Shown piece by piece: positions 1 to 7,062 of a DNA stretch of 9,874 bases. The DNA comes from Candidatus Sordicultor fermentans. GTDB taxonomy: Bacteria > Atribacterota > Atribacteria > Atribacterales > Caldatribacteriaceae. The translations under genes and the position numbers were made by a program. The DNA is taken from the NCBI GenBank assembly GCA_002385475.1, contig DGDO01000084.1, positions 8,295 through 18,168 of the forward strand, given 5' to 3'. The notes under the pieces were generated by a model. That model had not been told where the DNA came from and ran no database searches. It saw nothing but the letters and a program-made list of their open reading frames with translations. The first letter of the stretch is position 1, and each line of letters begins with the position of its first letter.

Positions 1-36
1 TATAATTAAAATCCCTCAATAAGTACTTCTCCAGAA

Positions 37-45
37 TGGTATAAT
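37..45 (+). promoter_or_regulatory. Extended -10 promoter of the zinc importer operon
   Basis: The sequence TGGTATAAT is a TGn plus perfect TATAAT, which predicts a start of transcription near position 52 and a leader of about 29 nt. No good -35 box sits 16-18 bp upstream, as is usual for extended -10 promoters. An 8-bp palindrome, AAGTACTT (21-28), lies where the -35 would be and could be part of an operator. I see no recognisable Zur box. Confidence 0.55.
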
Positions 46-80
46 TTTCACAGTTATTAACCAATTGGGAGGTAAAAATT

Positions 81-935
81 TTGAAAAAATGCCTTCGAGT
101 GGTTCTGGGGGTTTTGATTTTGGTTTCTGGTTTTTCTTCTTTTTCCTGGGGAGAAAAGCTATCAATAGGAGTATCCATTGCTCCCCTTTGTAGTTTGGTT
201 CAGGAAGTGGGAAAAGATAAAGTAGAAATATTCCAGCTTATACCTAACGGAGCGGATCCCCACACCTATGAGCCTCGTCCTTCCGATGTTAGGAAGATAG
301 AAGAAGGACAGGCTTTTTTTCTCGTGGGATTGGGCTTGGATTTCTTTCTGGAGGAAATAATTAAAAATGTAGCAGAGGGGAAACCCATCTTTTACCTGTA
401 CCAGGGGATAAATCTCATAAAAGAAGGGGAAGGAGCCAACCCCCATATCTGGCTTTCTCTTCCCAATGCTCAAATAATGGTAAAGAATATAAGCCAGGCT
501 CTATCTACCTTAGACCCGGAAAACAGTGCCTATTATGAGAGAAACGCCGGGGAGTACATTCAAAAACTCGCAGAGCTGGACCACTGGTTTAGAGAAAAAG
601 TTCAAAATTTGCGTCAGCGCTCTTTTGTTGCCCAGCATCCTGCCTGGGACTATTTAGCTCGAGACTATAACCTGGAACTAAAAGGAGTGATAGAAAAGTC
701 TCCCGGAAAAGAGCCCTCTCCTAGAGAGCTCAAAAATCTGATAGAAGAAATGAGAAAAGAAGATATTCGAGTGATTTTTGCCGAACCTCAGCTCAATCAA
801 AAGATAGCCCAGGTATTAGCTCAAGAGACCAACGCTCAAGTTGTCCTTCTTGACCCTTTAGGATATTTTCCAGAAAAGCCCTATTTTGAGCTTATGAGAG
901 AAAACTTAAATAAAATCCTGGAGGCTATGAAATAA
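81..935 (+). CDS. znuA: Zinc/manganese ABC transporter substrate-binding protein (ZnuA-like)
   Basis: This is the periplasmic metal-binding component of a high-affinity zinc (possibly manganese) importer, cluster A-I (ZnuA/TroA/PsaA) family. The 284-residue product has a Sec signal peptide (about residues 1-24) without a lipobox; Cys4 is in the basic n-region. The metal ligands are visible as H61 (in GADPHTYEP), H122 (NPHIW), H186 (AQHPAWDY) and D258 (LDPLG). A His at the third position points to zinc rather than manganese, whose binders usually have Glu there. The His/acid-rich loop found in many ZnuA proteins is absent: the stretch before H122 is only IKEGEGANP. The TTG start is set by GGGAGGT at 67-73, 7 nt upstream. 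The ATPase gene follows after 2 bases. Identity of the family is firm; the metal is inferred from the ligands. Confidence 0.92.
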   Translation: MKKCLRVVLGVLILVSGFSSFSWGEKLSIGVSIAPLCSLVQEVGKDKVEIFQLIPNGADPHTYEPRPSDVRKIEEGQAFFLVGLGLDFFLEEIIKNVAEGKPIFYLYQGINLIKEGEGANPHIWLSLPNAQIMVKNISQALSTLDPENSAYYERNAGEYIQKLAELDHWFREKVQNLRQRSFVAQHPAWDYLARDYNLELKGVIEKSPGKEPSPRELKNLIEEMRKEDIRVIFAEPQLNQKIAQVLAQETNAQVVLLDPLGYFPEKPYFELMRENLNKILEAMK

Positions 936-937
936 AG

Positions 938-1723
938 ATGCAAGAGCCAATTATAGAAGTAAAAAATGTCTCTTTTTATTATCCCCCTCTTGAGGTATTG
1001 GAAGATGTAAACCTCACGGTTAAAAAGGGGGAGTTTCTGGCTATAATCGGACCTAATGGGGGAGGGAAAACCACTTTACTCAAAATAATTCTGGGACTTT
1101 TGAAGCCTCAAAAAGGAGAAGTGTATATCGCGGGAAAAAGAGTAGAAGAGCTGGGGAAGTGGAGAAGTAAAATTGGCTATGTTCCTCAAACTGCCCAGAT
1201 TGACTACACTTTTCCCATTACTGTAGAAGAGTTTGTGATGACCGGAAGATTTGGCCTGATAGGCCTAGGGAAAAGACCGCAGGCACATGATTGGGAAATG
1301 GTAAGAAAAGCCTTGAGAGAAGTAAAAATGGAAGAATGGAGCAAAAAACAAATTGGAGAGCTATCTGGAGGACAGAGACAAAAAATTTTGATTGCTCGCT
1401 CACTGGCTCTTGAGCCCGAGATATTGATTTTAGATGAACCCACAACAGCAGTAGATCCAGAAAGTAGTGAAAGTTTTTACGAGCTCCTTCTTCGGCTCCA
1501 TGAGCAAGGAATTACCATCATCACTGTTTCTCATGATGTGGGAGTGGTAGCTCAATATGTCGATAGTATTGCCTGCCTAAACCGAAGGTTGATAAAACAT
1601 GACCGCCCGGAAGAGGTAATAAGAGAAGGAGTGCTGGAAGAAATGTATGGTAGGGAAGCAGCATTCTTTCACCATGGTGCTATCCCCCACATTGTAGTGC
1701 GGGAAACACCTCCCGAGAGGTGA
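938..1723 (+). CDS. znuC: Zinc ABC transporter ATP-binding protein (ZnuC-like)
   Basis: This is the cytoplasmic ATPase that powers the metal importer. The 261-residue protein has all nucleotide-binding motifs: Walker A GPNGGGKTT (38-46), Q-loop YVPQ (81-84, Q84), signature LSGGQ (142-146), Walker B ILILDEP (162-168; D166, E167), D-loop AVDPESS and switch histidine H199. The sequence TFPITVEEFVMTGR after the Q-loop is characteristic of the ZnuC/TroB/MntB group. A histidine-containing tail (H245, H246, H251) is also common in this family. The start lies 2 bases after the znuA stop, with GGAGG at the end of znuA serving as ribosome binding site. The TGA stop is followed 4 bases later by the permease start, so the three genes form one operon. 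Confidence 0.93.
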   Translation: MQEPIIEVKNVSFYYPPLEVLEDVNLTVKKGEFLAIIGPNGGGKTTLLKIILGLLKPQKGEVYIAGKRVEELGKWRSKIGYVPQTAQIDYTFPITVEEFVMTGRFGLIGLGKRPQAHDWEMVRKALREVKMEEWSKKQIGELSGGQRQKILIARSLALEPEILILDEPTTAVDPESSESFYELLLRLHEQGITIITVSHDVGVVAQYVDSIACLNRRLIKHDRPEEVIREGVLEEMYGREAAFFHHGAIPHIVVRETPPER

Positions 1724-1727
1724 AGAG

Positions 1728-2534
1728 TTGGAAATCTTACGATTTACTTTCATGCAAAGAGCTTTATTTATCGGACTCATTGTGGGGGTTTTAGGAGCAA
1801 CGCTGGGGGTTTTTGTAGTTTTAAAGAGGCTTTCTTTTATGGGGGCAGGGATATCCCATGCTGCTTTCGGGGGTATAGCTTTAGGATATTTTTTAGGGTG
1901 GGACCCTATTTTAACCGCGGTAATTTTTTGTATCTCGGTAGGGATAGGAATATCAATGCTCATCGAAAACAACCGGATAAAGGAAGACACTGCAGTAGGT
2001 ATTTTTTTTACCAGCACTATGGCTTTAGGAATACTACTCATCGGGCTAAAAGAAGGGTATAACATCGACCTTTTCGGGTATTTATTTGGAAATATACTGG
2101 CAGTAGGTAGAGAGGACTTAGTAATATCTCTGGCAATAGGAGCAATAATTGCCTTTTCTCTCTACTTCTTTTTTAAAGAACTGATTCTCTCCATATTAGA
2201 TCCGGAAATGGCCCGGGTAATCGGGCTACCGGTCAGCTTCTTAAACCATCTTCTCGTTGCTTTAATTGCTCTTTTTATTGTCATTTCTGTAAGAATAGTG
2301 GGAATTATACTGGTATCAGCACTTTTAACTATTCCTGCCGCCACAGCTTTACAGTGGAGCAAAAACCTCAGAAAGGTTTTGGTCCTTTCCTCTATCGATA
2401 GCTTAGGATGTGTCTTGGGAGGACTTGCCTTATCCTATTATTTGGATACTTCTCCTGGGGCAACCATCGTAATATTGGCCACTCTGGTATTTTTTACGAC
2501 TTTTCTCTTGCCCTTACCTTTAAAGAAGAAGTAA
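1728..2534 (+). CDS. znuB: Zinc ABC transporter permease (ZnuB-like, ABC-3 family)
   Basis: This is the inner-membrane channel of the metal importer, expected to work as a dimer with two ZnuC subunits. The 268 residues form about eight or nine hydrophobic helices. Family landmarks are FMGAGISHAAFGG (37-49, with H44), the cytoplasmic coupling segment DPEMARVIGLPV (158-169) and the helix IVGIILVSALLTIPAATA (190-207). The length is typical. I take the TTG at 1728 as start because GAGGTG, overlapping the znuC stop, lies 5 nt upstream; an internal ATG at 1752 would remove only eight residues and has no comparable binding site. The protein ends in a basic LKKK tail. The gene is followed by a T-rich stretch (2537-2553), but I see no GC-rich terminator hairpin. 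Confidence 0.92.
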   Translation: MEILRFTFMQRALFIGLIVGVLGATLGVFVVLKRLSFMGAGISHAAFGGIALGYFLGWDPILTAVIFCISVGIGISMLIENNRIKEDTAVGIFFTSTMALGILLIGLKEGYNIDLFGYLFGNILAVGREDLVISLAIGAIIAFSLYFFFKELILSILDPEMARVIGLPVSFLNHLLVALIALFIVISVRIVGIILVSALLTIPAATALQWSKNLRKVLVLSSIDSLGCVLGGLALSYYLDTSPGATIVILATLVFFTTFLLPLPLKKK

Positions 2535-2714
2535 CTTTATTTTTTCTTTTTCAACCTCCGGGTTTATGCTCAAGGCCTCGGCGCTCTTTTGACCCCTTTC
2601 ACGATGATGTGTTTTCCCTAAAGCTGTGTTTGGTAGAATAGAAATGCAGCACAGCGGAAGTTAAAAAGTACAGCAGGAAATAGAAGCTCCATTGCCAGCA
2701 CCCTTAAAATAAAC

Positions 2715-2749
2715 TACCCTTTTTAGATGCTGAACCTAAAGGGGGGGTA
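2715..2749 (+). other. Imperfect hairpin just upstream of the transposase stump
   Basis: TACCC (2715-2719) and TTTAG (2722-2726) can pair with GGGTA (2745-2749) and CTAAA (2736-2740). The internal TT/GGGG could form wobble pairs. It ends about 9 nt before the start codon and could hinder ribosome entry, as fold-back structures do in some insertion sequences. The rest of 2535-2714 holds no gene that I can see. A TGGTAGAAT extended -10 look-alike lies at 2631-2639. Confidence 0.3.
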
Positions 2750-2757
2750 AAGAAAGG

Positions 2758-2940
2758 ATGCTAACAATGGAGCAAATATATCATATCAAATTTGAACATA
2801 ATGAAAAAGGTAAATCATTGAGAAGAATAGCCCAAGAAACAGGATTTAACTTCCGAACTGTTCAGAAGTATGTGGAAAGGGAGGATTTTAACGTCAGGAA
2901 AAAGAAGCTACTGTCAACTTTTGTGGATAACCCGAGATAA
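2758..2940 (+). pseudogene. N-terminal stump of an IS21-family transposase (IstA)
   Basis: This is a 60-codon open frame whose first 48 or so residues look like the start of IstA, the DDE transposase of IS21-type elements. It begins MLTMEQIYHIKF, followed by a helix-turn-helix, KSLRRIAQETGFNFRTVQKY (about 19-38), and then EREDFN. In intact IstA this helix-turn-helix binds the element ends and is followed by a DDE catalytic domain, giving 400-500 residues in all. Here similarity stops after the RKKK stretch, and the frame ends ten codons later. No catalytic domain is recognisable downstream in any frame, and there is no istB. I read it as the leftover of a deleted element. A small intact HTH protein is the alternative, but the IstA-like N-terminus makes that less likely. 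Confidence 0.6.
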
Positions 2941-3364
2941 GCATCCCCTTCTCAAATTCCATCAATGAATTTTACGCCTTCCATCGCCTTTTTATCCAGA
3001 AAACCTGCCCAATTCTCTCCATCCATCTTGAACTATAAAAAAGGGAGAAAACTCCCCTCCCACATAATGAATAGGAACCTATAATTACAGCGTTTCCGCT
3101 TTTCAATCTGATAGAACCCCACTAGATTGATAGTTAGAAGGTGCTAAGAATGCAAGCAGCACCTTCCGGTCTCCGGGAAACTCAACTACCTCAGAATACT
3201 TAGCCTGCTACTGAATGAGAGAAAAAATCAGGAGCTTCCCAGTTTTCTTCCTGAGAACTACCATTCAGATACGGTGGAGGTCACTTTTGGGCATCTTGTC
3301 CGGAACGTTATAGCTACCGCTATCCCATAGCAGCCCTTCGAACTATCGCCCCCATCCAGGCACA
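2941..3364. other. Gene-free region with a run of inverted repeats
   Basis: No convincing gene is visible on either strand. The region is notable for successive inverted repeats: TCAATCT/AGATTGA (3103-3109/3124-3130), a perfect 9-bp GAAGGTGCT/AGCACCTTC (3137-3145/3158-3166), CCGG-TCT-CCGG (3166-3176), nested CTGAATG/CATTCAG (3211-3217/3262-3268) around TCAGGA/TCCTGA (3228-3233/3249-3254), and GCTAT/ATAGC (3319-3323/3327-3331). A TATAAT at 3080-3085 could start a plus-strand RNA near 3092 that would end at the terminator at 3365-3410, about 320 nt long. It matches none of the tmRNA, RNase P or SRP signatures I know. It may be a structured RNA or debris of the mobile element. Confidence 0.3.
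3034..3056 (-). terminator. Short intrinsic terminator, minus strand
   Basis: Read on the minus strand, GGGAG-TTTT-CTCCC is followed directly by TTTTTT. The stem is only 5 bp but GC-rich, with a 4-nt loop and a proper T-run. It could act as a backup for transcripts that pass the stronger terminator at 3365-3410. Confidence 0.4.
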
Positions 3365-3410
3365 CAAAAACATAAAAAGGTGGAAATGCCTCCACCTTTT
3401 TATGTTTTTG
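3365..3410. terminator. Strong bidirectional intrinsic terminator
   Basis: A perfect 20-bp inverted repeat (3365-3384 with 3391-3410) encloses a 6-nt loop. The core is GGTGGA/TCCACC, flanked by A- and T-rich arms, so both strands give a GC stem followed by CTTTTTATGTTTTTG. It lies 25 bases beyond the stop of the minus-strand dehydrogenase gene and clearly ends that transcript. It would also stop any plus-strand RNA from the preceding region. Confidence 0.88.
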
Positions 3411-3435
3411 AATAGTACCCGGTTAAGCTAATCAC

Positions 3436-4539
3436 TTAAGGCTTTAGTACTACCTTTATAGCATCTTCACCTTTTTCGGCTACCTCCATTGCTTTTTTGA
3501 ATTCAGCAAGAGGAAATTCATGAGTTATGATTTCATCGGCTTTTACCGTTCCATCCGCTAAAAATTTGATAGCCAGAGGATAAGTATAAGGAGATAGATG
3601 AGCCCCTCTAATATCCAACTCTTTTACGTCACCAATAATGCTCCAGTCCACTGTGGTAGGCTCATTAAATACGCTGAACTCCACATATCTACCTAACTTT
3701 CTAATCATAGATAACCCCTGAATTACTCCCTTGGGGCTGCCGCTTGCATGAATATACACATCACAACCATAACCATCGGTCAAGTCTTTAACTCGCTCCA
3801 CCACATCTTCTTCTGCGGGGTTGAGAACTAAATCAGCACCTAAGCGCTTAGCTAAATCCAATCTTTTAGGTTTAAGGTCAATAGCTACCAACATGGAGGG
3901 GTTTTTCAGTCGAGCTGTCTGAAGCATACCCAAGCCCAGAGTACCGAGACCAGCAATTACCACAAAATCCTCCAGCTGGATATCGGCTCGCTCTACAGCG
4001 TGGATAGCGCACCCTAATGGCTCTACATAAGGACCCAACTTTAGAGGAAAATCATCAGGGAGCTTATAATTTATAGCAGTTTTAGGAAGACGGATATATT
4101 CAGCGAATCCTCCATCAGCTATTCCTTTTTGAAATCCATAAATATTGTGTACTTCACACATCCAGTATTGCCCTCGCAGGCAATAACGACATTTACCGCA
4201 GGGAATAATCTGTTCCGAAACCGCCCAATCTCCCAATTTCAGACCATACTTTTCTCCTGCACCTTCACCCAGGGCTACTACTTGCCCATAAAACTCATGA
4301 CCGGGGATTACTGGAGTAGAAATATAAGCTGGTTGACCATCACCTCCCCAAATACGAGGAGCTCCATGAAAAGTTTTTGTATCTCCGGCACATATACCAC
4401 AACCTCCAACTCGAAGAAGTACTTCTCCTTCCCCGATTTGGGGTACATCCACTTCCTCTAACCGGAAATCTCCTGGTGCATAGTTAACCACTGCTTTCAT
4501 TTTTTTAGGAATATCACCCAAAGTTTGAACTTTGCTCAA
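3436..4539 (-). CDS. Zinc-dependent medium-chain polyol/alcohol dehydrogenase, erythritol/L-threitol dehydrogenase-like
   Basis: This is a cytoplasmic NAD-dependent medium-chain dehydrogenase that oxidises a secondary alcohol of a sugar or polyol. Likely catalytic zinc ligands are C50 (GGCGICAGD), H81-E82 (IPGHE) and E173 (VEPLG). Structural zinc cysteines are C114, C117, C120 and C128. The Rossmann motif GLGTLG (197-202) is followed by D221, which favours NAD over NADP. The long FHGAPRIWGGDGQPAY segment, HNIYGF and the late VDWSIIGDVKELDIRGAHL resemble the erythritol/L-threitol dehydrogenase group more than threonine or sorbitol dehydrogenase. The 367-residue length is normal. The TTG start is fixed by GGGAGGT (4547-4553) 7 nt upstream; the ATG at codon 14 has no ribosome site. 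The gene follows the binding-protein gene but has its own promoter. The exact substrate is not determined. Confidence 0.85.
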   Translation of the reverse strand: MSKVQTLGDIPKKMKAVVNYAPGDFRLEEVDVPQIGEGEVLLRVGGCGICAGDTKTFHGAPRIWGGDGQPAYISTPVIPGHEFYGQVVALGEGAGEKYGLKLGDWAVSEQIIPCGKCRYCLRGQYWMCEVHNIYGFQKGIADGGFAEYIRLPKTAINYKLPDDFPLKLGPYVEPLGCAIHAVERADIQLEDFVVIAGLGTLGLGMLQTARLKNPSMLVAIDLKPKRLDLAKRLGADLVLNPAEEDVVERVKDLTDGYGCDVYIHASGSPKGVIQGLSMIRKLGRYVEFSVFNEPTTVDWSIIGDVKELDIRGAHLSPYTYPLAIKFLADGTVKADEIITHEFPLAEFKKAMEVAEKGEDAIKVVLKP

Positions 4540-4565
4540 TTATAGTACCTCCCTTCTTTACTAGA

Positions 4566-4586
4566 ATTATATTGTATCAATATAAT
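4566..4586 (-). promoter_or_regulatory. Extended -10 promoter inside a 21-bp palindrome, dehydrogenase gene
   Basis: Half-sites ATTATATTG (4566-4574) and CAATATAAT (4578-4586) form a perfect 9-3-9 palindrome with a TAT spacer. On the minus strand it contains TGATACAAT, an extended -10 (TGn plus TACAAT, 4571-4576), which predicts a transcript start near 4564 and a 25-nt leader. A repressor bound here would cover the promoter core. The element recurs upstream of manC. Confidence 0.5.
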
Positions 4587-4626
4587 ACCACTGCCGGGCC
4601 AAAACCGCAGCCGGCAGTGGTATTAT
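4582..4626 (-). terminator. Intergenic 16-bp hairpin after the binding-protein gene
   Basis: A perfect 16-bp inverted repeat (4582-4597 with 4611-4626) with a 13-nt loop sits between the binding-protein stop and the dehydrogenase promoter. Its core is CCACTGCCGG/CCGGCAGTGG. It lacks a clean T-run on the minus strand, where the stem is followed by ATTGATAC. It may therefore be a transcript 3'-end or mRNA-stabilising hairpin rather than a classical terminator. Such hairpins often keep binding-protein mRNA more abundant than its neighbours. Confidence 0.55.
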
Positions 4627-4661
4627 GTATTAATACTATTTCCGTCCCAATTCAATAACTA

Positions 4662-6050
4662 CTATTTAAGCCACTCCTTGGGAGGAGCTAATCTTTGGGC
4701 TCTCTGGTTAACTTGTTTTAAAGCCTCATCAGCTGTCATGCTCCCACTCCAAACATTATGAAGCATCTCCATCCACACTTCGCTCAAGGTAAAAGCATTA
4801 GGATTAGGAGTCCATCTTAAAGCGGCGTACTTTTCCAGATTTTGAGTTACTACTTCTCGGCAAGTACCATTACCCCATTTGGAAGTTCTCTCCACGATAA
4901 CAGGATCGTTCCAGGCCGAATAACGGGTAGGGGTAAAATTGTTATACTCAGAAGAGGCTATGAGCATAACCGGTTTACTAGTTGCCCATTCCAGGAAAAG
5001 CCACGCAGCTCCTTTATGATTTGATGCAGCATTCATGCCTACTGACCATGCCCAAATGTTAGATTTAATTCCTTCAGGACCCCTCGGGGCTAAAGCTACT
5101 GCCCAGTCTTCCGAAACAGAACAGAATGCTGGATCAGAAAGTTCGCCACCCCAATGGTCAGCATCAATCAACATCGCCACGCTACCTGAAGCAAAAGCAT
5201 CCTTTACATCGTACCAATCAAGGGTTGGCCAATCTCGCGGTCCAAAATCCCGGATAAGCTTTATCCAGAGATCAGTCATTTCTACCACTGGTTCACTATA
5301 AATAGCAGGGTTCCCTTCTTCATCAAAATCTCTTCCTCCATAAGAAGAAAAGAGAGTTAAATAAGCAGAGTTAATGGTACCAGCACCTTTAACTCCTCTT
5401 ACTGAGAAGGGCAAAATACTAGTAATACCATCATTCTTAAAACCTTCATCAAGTTTTTGAGCAGCTTCATATATTTCATCTAAAGTTTCAGGAACTTTGA
5501 TACCATACTTAGAGAAAAGATCTGTGCGATAGTAGAGAGCATATGCTTCAAGCTGAGCAGGAATAGCATACAAATTATCCATCACTCGGCTAGCTTCGAT
5601 TGCCATTTCTACAAAGTCATCCATATCGTAAAAATCCAGATCAGTCAACTCCGGATTATTTAGATACTGATCCAACGGCTCTAAGTAACCACCTGGTATA
5701 AATTTCCAATTTAACATGGGAGAAGTCATCACAATATCAAATTCGGGGGAACTGCTGGTCAAAACAATGGTCTGCCTTTCAAAAAATTGTTGTTCAGGTA
5801 ATGACAAAGCCTCCACTTTTATTCCGGTTAGTGCTTCAAACTCGTCTATTAATTCCAAAAAGGTGGAAGCCATAGGGTGTTTGCAAAGCAACAAGTTTAT
5901 AGTTTCTCCTTCAAACTGACGCCAATCAATATTAGCCTTTTCAAAAACTGATTGGTCTAAGGTTACTTCACCAAAAGATAACGAAGTTAAAAATAAAGAA
6001 CACACCAAAACTCCAATTAATAACATTAATCTGTGACTCCGACTAAGCAT
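4662..6050 (-). CDS. ABC transporter sugar/polyol-binding protein, solute-binding family 1
   Basis: This is the periplasmic receptor of a CUT1-type carbohydrate importer. The 462-residue protein starts with a Sec signal peptide (about 1-27, ending LTSLSFG-EV) that has no lipobox, then a 'cluster B' binding-protein fold. Family hallmarks are the early FLELIDEFEALTGIKVE segment, SSSPEFDIVMTSP, FIPGGYLEPLDQYL, AIPAQLEAYALYYRTDLF and the late GAAWLFLEWATS. I start at the ATG at 6050, with AAGGAGG 9 nt upstream. A GTG at 6056 would be only 3 nt from that site and adds two residues. It lies downstream of both permease genes across a 138-bp gap, with the dehydrogenase after it. The ligand cannot be read from sequence; the neighbouring dehydrogenase suggests a polyol or related sugar. 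Confidence 0.88.
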   Translation of the reverse strand: MLSRSHRLMLLIGVLVCSLFLTSLSFGEVTLDQSVFEKANIDWRQFEGETINLLLCKHPMASTFLELIDEFEALTGIKVEALSLPEQQFFERQTIVLTSSSPEFDIVMTSPMLNWKFIPGGYLEPLDQYLNNPELTDLDFYDMDDFVEMAIEASRVMDNLYAIPAQLEAYALYYRTDLFSKYGIKVPETLDEIYEAAQKLDEGFKNDGITSILPFSVRGVKGAGTINSAYLTLFSSYGGRDFDEEGNPAIYSEPVVEMTDLWIKLIRDFGPRDWPTLDWYDVKDAFASGSVAMLIDADHWGGELSDPAFCSVSEDWAVALAPRGPEGIKSNIWAWSVGMNAASNHKGAAWLFLEWATSKPVMLIASSEYNNFTPTRYSAWNDPVIVERTSKWGNGTCREVVTQNLEKYAALRWTPNPNAFTLSEVWMEMLHNVWSGSMTADEALKQVNQRAQRLAPPKEWLK

Positions 6051-6160
6051 TCCCACTTACCTCCTTCTCGTCAAAGAGTTAATTGCCAAATCTCCCACAC
6101 TGGCTAAACCAAAAACCAATTTTACGAATTCTGCAAATTAACTATCGGATTTTGCGCTAT

Positions 6161-6170
6161 TCACCTCCTT
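6161..6170 (-). other. Orphan strong Shine-Dalgarno sequence
   Basis: On the minus strand AAGGAGGTGA occurs in the gap between the MalF-type permease and the binding protein. No ATG, GTG or TTG lies at a usual distance downstream. The overlapping GTG opens a frame of only eight codons. The rest of the 138-bp gap holds no gene that I can support. Confidence 0.3.
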
Positions 6171-6188
6171 CCGCCTTCCACAAAAACA

Positions 6189-7040
6189 TCACATATAAGA
6201 AATACTTTTTTGCCACAAATTGACAAAAAACCGACTTAAAATATAAATTATTACAAACAAAATAGTAGCTACACACATGGCGTACGCCATATCCCCATAT
6301 CTAAAAGCGTTCAGATAAGTCCAAAGGTGAAGATTAGTAGTCGAGTTACCAGGACCCCCAGCCGTTGTAGCATAAATAATGTCAAATACCTTAAACGACA
6401 GAATTAATCTAAACATTAAAGACACTAAAACTAAGGGTCTAAGCAAAGGCCAGGTTATATAAATAAAAGTATGCCAGGCACCAGCCCCATCTACCAGAGC
6501 AGCTTCATATGGTTCTTGAGGAAGGCTTTGAATACCAGCAAAGATGATTAATGCTACAAACGGAGTATAGATATAAGCATCAATCATAGCCAGAGAAAAC
6601 AAAGCAACAGAGGGATTTGCCAACCAGGCAATGGGTTCAATACCTATGAACCCCAAAAGATAGTTAACTACACCTCCATCGGTAGACAACATAAGCTTCC
6701 ACATTAGAGCAGAGAGAACTGGGGCAACCGTCAATGGGATAACAATAATTGATCTAAAAAACCATTGACCCCTGGTATTTTTACTTAAAATGTAGGCTAC
6801 TAAGCTACCTAAAAGCATTTCGATAGTAACTGCCAAAATCACGTACTGAAAAGAAACTAAAACCGCGTTCCAAAAATTCCCGTCTTGAAAAAGGTAAAAA
6901 TAATTTTCCAGACCTATAAAGCTTATATGAGGAGTAGTCATACTCCAATCGGTGAGAGAAAGCCCCACCCCCAAGAAAAAAGGAATCACTCCGATTAAGA
7001 TAGGAACTAATATGGCCGGTAGAAGAAAAAGTTTGCTCAT
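6189..7040 (-). CDS. CUT1 sugar ABC transporter permease, MalF/UgpA type
   Basis: This inner-membrane permease pairs with the MalG-type product encoded just upstream. The 283-residue form has about six hydrophobic helices (near 2-28, 58-85, 95-118, 146-170, 199-223 and 241-263). The cytoplasmic EAA loop is EPYEAALVDGAGAWHTF (E179, A180, A181, G185), which docks onto the ATPase. The late TAGGPGNSTTNL segment is typical of UgpA/MalF proteins. A TTG at 7079 would extend the frame by 13 residues into the upstream gene but has no ribosome site. The ATG at 7040 has GGGAG 7 nt upstream and starts 22 bases after the upstream stop, so I prefer it. No ATPase gene follows in the cluster. Confidence 0.88.
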   Translation of the reverse strand: MSKLFLLPAILVPILIGVIPFFLGVGLSLTDWSMTTPHISFIGLENYFYLFQDGNFWNAVLVSFQYVILAVTIEMLLGSLVAYILSKNTRGQWFFRSIIVIPLTVAPVLSALMWKLMLSTDGGVVNYLLGFIGIEPIAWLANPSVALFSLAMIDAYIYTPFVALIIFAGIQSLPQEPYEAALVDGAGAWHTFIYITWPLLRPLVLVSLMFRLILSFKVFDIIYATTAGGPGNSTTNLHLWTYLNAFRYGDMAYAMCVATILFVIIYILSRFFVNLWQKSISYM

Positions 7041-7062
7041 TCCGTTTCTCCCTTTTAATCTT

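Noticed and set aside
1..80. Possible Zur box before znuA
   Set aside because: No AT-rich 7-1-7 or 9-1-9 palindrome fitting known Zur or Fur sites is visible; only the short AAGTACTT palindrome is present.
1577..2065. 162-codon minus-strand frame antisense to znuC and znuB
   Set aside because: It is a shadow of two well-supported genes, with composition typical of antisense reading.
2952..3026. 24-codon minus-strand frame starting MDGENWAGFLDKKAMEG
   Set aside because: It looks protein-like but is very short, has no ribosome site and its intergenic setting gives no support; I could not match it to a family.
3155..3180. Minus-strand CCGGAAGG followed by GCTGC, resembling SRP RNA helix 8
   Set aside because: The flanking asymmetric loop and pairing of SRP RNA are missing; the segment forms a simple 9-bp hairpin instead.
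3148..3327. 60-codon plus-strand open frame within the hairpin region (could be the C-terminal part of the IS21 transposase)
   Set aside because: It has no start codon and no motif I can name, and the inverted repeats explain the sequence as well. Linking it to IstA would be a guess.
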